Assembly (NCBI GenBank): GCA_947359465.1
Contig: OX375881.1
Coordinates: 123,081,967 to 123,145,966 of the forward strand
Direction: 5' to 3'
DNA length: 64,000 bases
Source: Metellina segmentata
Taxonomy: Eukaryota > Arthropoda > Arachnida > Araneae > Tetragnathidae
Shown here: positions 57,556 through 64,000 of the stretch, piece after piece
Position numbering within the stretch: the stretch's first letter is position 1
Layout: every line of letters starts with the position of its first letter
Notes under the pieces: model-generated
Told to the model about the DNA's origin: nothing
The model's database searches: none
What the model saw: the letters and a program-made list of their open reading frames with translations, nothing else
Translations under genes and position numbers: made by a program

Positions 57556-57800
57556 GAGGAGCATGGTAGTCTGATTGGTAAAGTGACGGACTGCCAACCA
57601 GAGTGTTGTGAGTTCGATCCTCGTCTGTGCCATCCAAATACCGACGGGTAAAAAAGGAGCTTGGTGCACGCAAAATCCGTCGTGGCCTCTTAAGTCCACG
57701 CGTTGCTGTAATGTGGAATTGCTTAGACTGTGGTGCCATCTCAGGCGTTAATGCGCCACTTGACCGTGGTTCCAACATGATGGCGCCCCGCCGTACAAAC
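57556..57800 (+). repeat. SINE family 1 within the foldback element
   Basis: Head GCATGGTAGTCTGATTGGTA and B box GTGAGTTCGATCC, then body GTGCACGCAAAATCCGTCGT and CCATCTCAGGCGTTAATGCG. Head and body match other family copies, so this is a SINE rather than a tRNA gene. Confidence 0.7.
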
Positions 57801-57879
57801 CTCACCATCCCCACGCAGTGCGAAAGTTTCTTAAGAACAGATTTGGCCAACAGGCAATCGGCCACGGTGGCTGTGTTGA

Positions 57880-58125
57880 ATGGTCTCCACGATCACCAGA
57901 TCTTACAACCGCACTCGGTTTTTCCTATGGGGTTATATCAACGATCGAGTGTATGAAACTCCGTTGACACGTTTGCTGGATCTCCGGCAGCGTATCATCG
58001 ATAGCTGCGCTACTGTCACACCACTGATGATAAGGAGTGTGCATGCCGGCGTGCTTGATCGAATACAAATGTGTATTGTAACCGATGGTGACCTTTTTGA
58101 ACACACTCGCCATGGTTTTGTTTAG
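57880..58125 (+). pseudogene. C-terminal remnant of an IS630/Tc1-type transposase
   Basis: FFLWGYINDRVYETPLTRLL, then LRQRIIDSCATVTPLMIRSV and MCIVTDGDLFEH match the C-terminus of a transposase family common in arthropod genomes (associated with an N-terminal DUF4817-type helix-turn-helix, from memory). The catalytic domain is absent. It sits between the inverted arms, so the element was probably once autonomous with very long terminal repeats. Confidence 0.65.
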
Positions 58126-59330
58126 CAATAAAAATTTCTTGCTGTTGCTCATCTGTGTCTTTTACTTTTCTAATGTGCCACACTGAATAACGCGCATTTG
58201 TTTCTGACATATTCGCATCTCACTCAAAGTTTATTAGGATAAAATGATTAAATAGTAAATCTTCGTTCGTGGTTGTATAGCAGAGAGGTTTTTAAACGTG
58301 TATTTTAGTTGTTGCACTAAAATTATGATATCGGATCATCAGTTTTTTTTAATTTTCCGGAGTACATTTTTCAGATGTTTTTTATAATTTATCATTTTTA
58401 AAAAACTTTTTATGTAGTTTGAATTTAAATTAGTCGTTGTTTAACTCGGAAAAACTGAATAATAACAACTGAGAACACGTCTTTCAATTTCAGGACGGCC
58501 CCTTTTTCAAGGCATGGAAAAGTTCAAATTTCAAACGCGAATATCTTCACCAGTTTTACAGATAACTCCATGAAATTTTTTTTCTGTGTCTTTGTTATTG
58601 TATTGCGTACATTTTTCTAATTGAACTTTTTGGCTTACCACTCTTTGTTTTGGAGTTATTTTTTTAATTCCCCTATTTCACCGCTAGGAGCGCTGTAAGT
58701 AGTCTCAATAAATTCAACATGGTCACTTTACTGTAGGTAAACGTTACTACCTTGACTACGAGACGCGGTCTCAAAATTAAAGGGCTTAAAAGGACTTTAC
58801 AGGTCACCATGTATATATATTAGCAAAAATTTTCTCAAGTGAATGGGGTAGGGGTTGAACCCCCAACCTTCCTCTGACGGCTATGGTTCTTACAAAAGTA
58901 AAACATTAAAATTAAGTTATGAATAGTTTGTGTAGTTATTAACAAGGGATTAATTTGCGAAAAACTCATTATATATATATAAATAAATAAAGCAAAATTT
59001 TTTTCAACTGAATGAGGGAGGTGTTGAACCCCTAACCGCCCCTCCCCCCCTGACGGCTATGTTTATTGCACAAGTAAAACATTAATTAAAATTAAGTTAT
59101 CAATAGTTTGTGTAGTTATTAACAAGGGATCAATTTGTGAAAAACTCATAACATACATATATATGTATATACTGAATGTCAACTGAATGTGTGTGTGTGG
59201 GGGGGGGGGGGGTTGAACCCCCAAATACCCCCCTTGGTTACGCCTATGGTCACACGTAGTTTGATCACTATTCGTCCTTGTGATTTTTATTATTTTGGTG
59301 AATCTTAGAATTTCACTAATTAGTATATGT

Positions 59331-61945
59331 TAGGGTGGGCCGAAAAACACTTTTTTTCGATATCGCTTTTCCAATAGTGCGGAGAGGGCTCTTTCTGGGT
59401 TCAATAAACACGGTGTTAAACATTTCTTTGATTGGATAATATCTTCTAACACCCCCCCCCCGCATCGCACTTGGATTTTGGAAATTTGGGTAAAAGTTGG
59501 CAATTGTTACTCGGTGAAGGAAATCTAACTATTTTTCAATATTTATATTCTAATAATGCGGAAGAAGTGGTCACTGGGTTAAATAAGAAAGATGTAAACT
59601 ATTTTTTCGATCGAATAATATCGTCTGTTTCCGCATCGCAATTGAAATTTTGCAGGTTTTGAAGAAAAGTGCACTTTTTTATGTGCTATAGAAATAAATC
59701 AAACATGAAAAATAGATGGGTACAAATACTATTTATTGCTGTATTGTATTGTAAATTTTATTATGTTCTTTCAAAATTATTAAATAATAGCTGAGTCGCA
59801 ATATATTAATACAATATTTGTTAAGAATATTGCAACCATAGAATGTTATGACATGACACCAAAAGTTTACTTACACTTAATGAGCAGGAAGAGGCTTGAA
59901 ATCAGCCATATGGTCAAATTCAGGCATAATTGATCGGGAAAAAAATGTGGATATAATGAACCCGTCTCTACTTTGAAACCCATAAACCTTAGCGGATGCT
60001 TTTGTCACTAACTTGACACACCGTTCAACTGCCTGTGTGTGACATGGGAAGTGACCAAAGTCCTATTCTGGATTTTTCTATTCAGGCTCAATGGACCTAA
60101 ATACTACAGTGAATATATCACGGAGGATAGGGGGAGAAGTAATAGTAAATGATGACCAGTCAATCAATTCCGTATAGCCAGCAGATTCAAATTTCAGTTT
60201 TGTTGTAAGAAATATATACATGTACTGACTTTACATTGGAAGATGACTCTAGACTTAACTATACGTCGTGCAGCAAGTTCTCTGATGTGCGGTAGTTCAT
60301 CTGTCAACATACACATAAAGGTACTCTCAGGATGAGCAAAGAACGAATTTGGACAAATTACTCCAGCAAAGACATCCTTGAAGTCTTGAGATATATACCA
60401 GAATCTATAAATAGCATTTCTCACATGCTTAGCTCAATCTTTCAGCGAGTATTTAGACTTTATATTAAACCAGTTTGTTGTGTAAACTTTCATAACAAAC
60501 TCAGCGATTTGTTTCAACTTCAAAGAAGGATCTGGAGAACTAACATATATTCTTAGAACTCTGTTCGCTGTTGTTAACCAGCGTGAATGTGAAAATGGAC
60601 CAGGACTGCGTATAGCCAGTTCATTAGAACAATTACACAATGGTACGTACCGCTTGAGATATTTCTAGTAAGTACATTTGATCCTTGCTTAAGTCACGTC
60701 TATCAGTTGTTGGTAACTCGCCGTCAATAATTTCGAAAATTGTCAATGGCAAAGTTTCACATGTAAGGAGCGCCTTCCCAATATTACCAAAATATGAGCT
60801 TGGATCATTTGTTGGCCCTTCCAACGTTTCAAACAAATGCCTCAGAGTTAATTCCTTAAAATGTAGGAGACATATTACCCACTGCAGAAGTTTACAAAAT
60901 TTCAATTCCAAACACAAAATTAGAATTACCCCGAATTTCCATCCAGATGTTCAGTCACAGTCAATTGCAAGAAGCTGTGAAAGATCTCTTGTGATCCCTT
61001 CAAAATATCCGATAATAGTCGCGGAAATCAGTTTTTAGGTGCCAAATGATGGACTCAAATGACTATTGTAACGTGAACCCGATACTTAAAAAAGTTCCTC
61101 TTTTGCTTTTCTCGTGTATCTTTTAGCATCTATATTTTTCTTCTATCAATGTAGAATCTTTACGACCATCGAAATACAGCCCCCTTTAACGGTAATGCCT
61201 GAGTTTCACTTTAAAAGCTTGACATTTTAAATCCTTTCTAACTTTAGCCTTTTCCCTCCGCAGCTTGTTTTGGTCAACCACCAAATTTAAGTTGTCGCTA
61301 GTTATGAGACCGACATCTGGAAGAACATTTGAAGCAATTTCAGTCACAGCCTTGTCCGAGACTCTAAACCTGTCGGCAACCACAGCACTTGAAGAGAGGC
61401 CAAGTCGCATTTGTGATGATTTAGATACAAACGGAGTTAATTGTTTGTACTTAAGATCAGTAAGAGAGGTTAACCGGTTTCGATGTCGATGGTTTGTAAA
61501 TGTCCAGATTTATATCTACTTCATATATATCTGTGGAGGAATGTGAATTGTGAACAGACCTTTCCTCGTTTCACTTCCTCTCGGATACAAGCAGCATGAA
61601 AAGACAAGAAAAAGTGCACTTTTCTTCAAAAATAGCACAATTTCAATTGCAATGCAGGAATAGAAGATACTATTCGATCGAAACAATATTTTAGACCTTT
61701 CCTAGTGAACCCAGTGGGTACCTCTTCCGTACTATTAGAATAGCAATATTTAAACATAATTATATTTTCTACGCCGAGTAAAAATTGCCAAATTTTCAAA
61801 ATCCAAGTGCGATGCGGGGACAGAAGATACTATCCAATGAAAAAAATATTTTACACCTTGTTTATTGAACCCAGAGAGAACCAACCCCTTCCGCACTAAT
61901 AGAATAGCGATTTTGAAAAAAAAATGTGTTTTTCGGCCCACCCTA
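59331..61945 (-). mobile_element. DNA transposon with ~350-bp inverted arms and 8-bp target duplication
   Basis: Perfect 8-bp duplication GTATATGT at 59323-59330 and 61946-61953. The termini TAGGGTGGGCCGAAAAACAC (left) and TAGGGTGGGCCGAAAAACAC (right, read inward) are identical at the ends and continue as long diverged inverted arms (about 59331-59685 and 61595-61945). Each arm repeats an inner module (CGATGCGG/CCGCATCG). The interior carries one broken minus-strand gene. The 8-bp duplication suggests hAT or P type; the protein does not settle it. Confidence 0.85.
59890..61410 (-). pseudogene. Broken gene of an uncharacterised multicopy protein family, inside the TIR element
   Basis: Minus-strand pieces in order: LSSSAVVADRFRVSDKAVTE (61400), GLYFDGRKDSTLIEEKY in another frame (about 61180), LLQWVICLLHFKELTLRHLF (about 60880), LSKDQMYLLEISQAV, SPGPFSHSRWLTTANRVLRI, NSFFAHPESTFMCML with LPHIRELAARRIVKSR, and at the end FPCHTQAVERCVKLVT (about 60030). 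I recognise these motifs as a large arthropod/cnidarian protein family usually labelled uncharacterised. Its place between TIRs with an 8-bp duplication indicates a transposase or element-borne protein. At least five frameshifts or stops. No catalytic triad can be assigned by eye. Confidence 0.7.
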
Positions 61946-62227
61946 GTATATGTGTGCCATGAGATCAGAAAGGAGGAAATCACTGGTATAAGGTGATGAC
62001 TCTAACGATAGTTTTTGGTAGAGTATTAGAAGTGTTCCCTTCAAACAGTTAGAAATGGGGTATTCGTATTTCAGGTAAAGATTACTTGCAAATGAAAGTC
62101 AAAGAAATTCTAATACTGCATTAAGTGCATTTTGTGAAAGCTTTGTTCTTTAGGATGGAGATGTTGTCATTAAAAACCGGAAAAAAATTGCCTTTATAAA
62201 TACAGAAAGTGGTATTAACCCTTCTAG

Positions 62228-62392
62228 TGATTTTGACAAGATATCTCGTCCATCACAATCTAACAAAGTGTTCTAATGATGACATATCTCGTCCATCACA
62301 ATCTAACCAATTGTTCTAATGACGATATATCTCGTCTGTCAAGATCAGATAAGTTTTCTAATGAGAAGAGACACATCGTAGAGATAACCAAC
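62228..62392. repeat. ~48-bp minisatellite with GATATATCTCGTC core
   Basis: Three units of about 48 bp: ATATCTCGTCCATCACAATC then TAACAAAGTGTTCTAATGA and variants. Related to arrays at 40960-41480 and 63415-63600. Confidence 0.85.
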
Positions 62393-62449
62393 AGAAGGGT
62401 TAAATAATTTTCGTGCAAAACAGGTAAATTATCTTTACATTCATTACAT

Positions 62450-62645
62450 GCACGTTAAATCTGACGTGACCTCCTTTTCCTCATTTTGGCGTGGTATGGA
62501 AGTTGTAGAGCGGGGTACCAGTCCTCGCCATCTGACCTCTGGTTCAAAAGTACGTCGTGTTGTTCTCAGTTCTTTCCTTTCGGGGTTTGATTTTGGACCG
62601 TCGTACCTATGTTGCTCTAGTGTGACGTTTATGATACTACTTACA
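62450..62645 (+). repeat. SINE family 1, body and tail
   Basis: GCACGTTAAATCTGACGTGA, GGCGTGGTATGGAAGTTGTA, CGCCATCTGACCTCTGGTTC and the 3' end TGTTGCTCTAGTGTGACGTT. The tRNA head is missing. Confidence 0.75.
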
Positions 62646-62699
62646 TACAGTAACATGTTAAGCAAACTATAATAAACCTAATTTTTCTTTAAATTTTAA

Positions 62700-63414
62700 A
62701 GATGAAACCTTTTTTTCTCTATTAGAATTTAAAATAAACAAAGTAGAAAAAAGTCTCCAGTGTGTACCGATCTCAAGAAGAGTACTAAAGAAAGAATAAG
62801 TTATGGATGGTTTTTTCAAAAGCATGTACGGGATTGAAATTCATTAGTTATTCATCGCATACTAAGTCCCAATCGTAGCATTATCGGGACATCCAAGCAA
62901 AATTTTAAGCTGTCTTCGTAAACAAACCATTGTGTCGTGTTTGTAAACAGGATAATATGAATATGTATTTCATTGAAAGTCATTTTTTGATTAATGGGCT
63001 ATGTGGACACAGATCTTCAATCCCCGGCTCTAATTAATTTCAACCATCTATAAAATATATGTAGGGTTTCTGACAGAAAGGATAATACAATTTATAGAAA
63101 TCATTAGAACACACAAATGATGCATATTTAATAACTGGAAGTCAAACACTGAGTTTGTCGAGGTTTTCATTAAAGTCATGTTAATATTTATGACGCGATG
63201 TTTTATTCATGAAGTACTAAAAGTTTTCTTTAATAAAGGTTCTGAGAGATAATCTAATTTAGCGATTACATCAACGTTTGCTTAGGACAAAATTGAAATA
63301 TTTTGTCGTATATTTTTTTAAAAGATTAATTCTTATATTCCTTTTTAGTTTTAAACATCTGATACGTTATTTTTTTTTGCGTTCCGTCATCTTGACACCC
63401 AGATGGTTTCTTTG
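62700..63414. other. Unassigned AT-rich stretch
   Basis: No supported gene or repeat boundary. Confidence 0.4.
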
Positions 63415-63600
63415 ATGAGGTATCTCGTCATAAGCAAAGCTGACCCTATCTTCATAGACGAGATGTCTCGTCGTTAGAAGAAAACTGGCCAGATCTTGAT
63501 CATCAAAATTTTAGAAATATCTTGTTGATGATATATATGGTCGCCATTGAAAAGATTGGATATATCTTTATGGACGAGAGATATTTTGTCGAAACCTTTT
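63415..63600. repeat. Diverged minisatellite, palindromic GACGAGATATCTCGTC type
   Basis: GATGAGGTATCTCGTCATAA, GACGAGATGTCTCGTCGTTA, then GATGATATATATGGTCGCCA and GACGAGAGATATTTTGTCGA, spaced about 50-60 bp. Confidence 0.7.
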
Positions 63601-63889
63601 GGAGAGTAAATACACATTCTCAGGATGGTTCAGGTAACAGTCCGTTTCAGCTAAGTTTTTAATGTAATATTTAAATTAAGCTTTTCTTAGTTTCTTTTAC
63701 TTAAGAAAACGCTTAACGCATTACTCATAAATAGTTCCCCCTACCCATTTAAATCCACTGAAAACTAAATGGTACATAATATTGTTTCATTCATCATTAC
63801 GAGTAAACTAAGTGACATTGGACCATATATTGCGAAATATATAGCATTCGTAAGATATGTATATCAAAAGTATAAATAAATATTTATAA

Positions 63890-64000
63890 TTATGTCAGGT
63901 CTACCAATTTAGCTAGGTTGATGGCTTGAACATTGATGGTTAATGGTTCGAATTCTGTGTGGATGGCATTGTCCGTCTGGTATAAAAGTGTGGCCACCCT
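63890..64000 (+). repeat. tRNA-like SINE head at the window edge
   Basis: TAGCTAGGTTGATGGCTTG (A-box-like) and TGGTTCGAATTC (B-box-like) about 35 bp apart. The tRNA fold is not supported, so a SINE head is preferred. It continues past the window. Confidence 0.45.

Larger units (their letters stand above)
56971..58810. mobile_element. Foldback-like element with ~570-bp inverted arms
   Basis: The arms at about 56971-57555 and 58225-58810 are inverted copies over almost their whole length (outer end GACCTGTAAAGTCCTTTTAA; inner end AACGAAGATTTACTATTTAA). The outer flanks are TA-rich, in keeping with a TA target. The middle ~670 bp holds a SINE and a transposase C-terminus of the IS630/Tc1 superfamily. 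Strong hairpin potential. Confidence 0.85.
56440..59250. repeat. 158-181 bp satellite array, split by a foldback-like element
   Basis: Five to six units share AATTAAGTTATGAATAGTTT, ATTAACAAGGGA and a GAATGGGG...TTGAACCCCCAA segment. GAATAGTTTG lies at about 56573, 56731, 56912, 58921 and 59102, so spacing is 158-181 bp, and about 171 across the insertion once 56971-58810 is removed. The array's ends carry the CATAGGCGTAACC-like string. Confidence 0.85.

Noticed and set aside
57565..57640. tRNA gene (Gly-like anticodon)
   Set aside because: Same reason: it is followed by SINE body sequence and lies within a foldback element.
1..64000. Host protein-coding gene
   Set aside because: No multi-exon gene or conserved non-transposon domain could be supported anywhere in the window; a small or highly diverged gene could still have been missed.

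Overview
The window looks like arthropod intergenic DNA: AT-rich, with no recognisable host gene and almost entirely made of transposable elements, SINEs and tandem repeats. The mix of Ty3/Gypsy, mariner/Tc1, piggyBac, PIF/Harbinger, hAT-like and Helitron-like elements, a LINE with an RNase H segment, and tRNA-derived SINEs points to an invertebrate. The Gag and Pol types remind me of arachnid elements, but that is recollection rather than something measured here. All calls come from reading the sequence: terminal repeats, target-site duplications (TSDs) and protein motifs.

Layout, left to right. 1-7.7 kb: a degenerate Gypsy element (copy A, minus strand) split by a 4.2 kb PIF/Harbinger element with TAA duplications. 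9.75-10.5 kb: an internally deleted mariner. 10.7-12.4 kb: SINE copies and a Helitron-like element. 14.2-15.5 kb: a full-length dead mariner. 15.6-17.9 kb: three Helitron-like units, tail-to-tail and in tandem. 18.1-25.0 kb: a young, nearly intact Gypsy element (copy B, minus strand) with 461-bp LTRs that differ at one base, sitting inside a (TA)n tract. 25.3-27.7 kb: a mariner broken by a piggyBac-like element with TTAA duplications. 27.8-28.7 kb: a Helitron fragment and a Tc1 relic. 28.9-31.7 kb: a mariner broken by a truncated LINE. 33.75-34.9 kb: an hAT-type element with a perfect 8-bp duplication, inside a minisatellite. 35.7-40.3 kb: SINEs. 41.0-42.2 kb: a minisatellite and a Tc1 relic. 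43.2-48.2 kb: a degenerate Gypsy element (copy C, plus strand) inside a ~21-bp minisatellite. 48.5-50.8 kb: four old copies of a ~531-bp tandem unit. 51.8-53.1 kb: a Helitron-like element. 54.9-56.3 kb: a terminal-inverted-repeat element. 56.4-59.3 kb: a ~180-bp satellite split by a foldback-like element with ~570-bp arms. 59.3-61.9 kb: a 2.6 kb element with ~350-bp inverted arms, a perfect 8-bp duplication and a broken gene of a family I know only as an uncharacterised multicopy protein. 62.2-64 kb: minisatellites and SINEs.

Two themes stand out. First, nesting: Harbinger in Gypsy, piggyBac in mariner, LINE in mariner, and a SINE in the foldback element. Second, several elements lie inside tandem arrays and split them in two. 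The only element that might still make protein is Gypsy copy B. Its gag and pol share one reading frame, separated by a TGA whose 3' context (CAA CTA) fits the CAR-YYA readthrough consensus. Its pol also carries a second in-frame TGA within reverse transcriptase.
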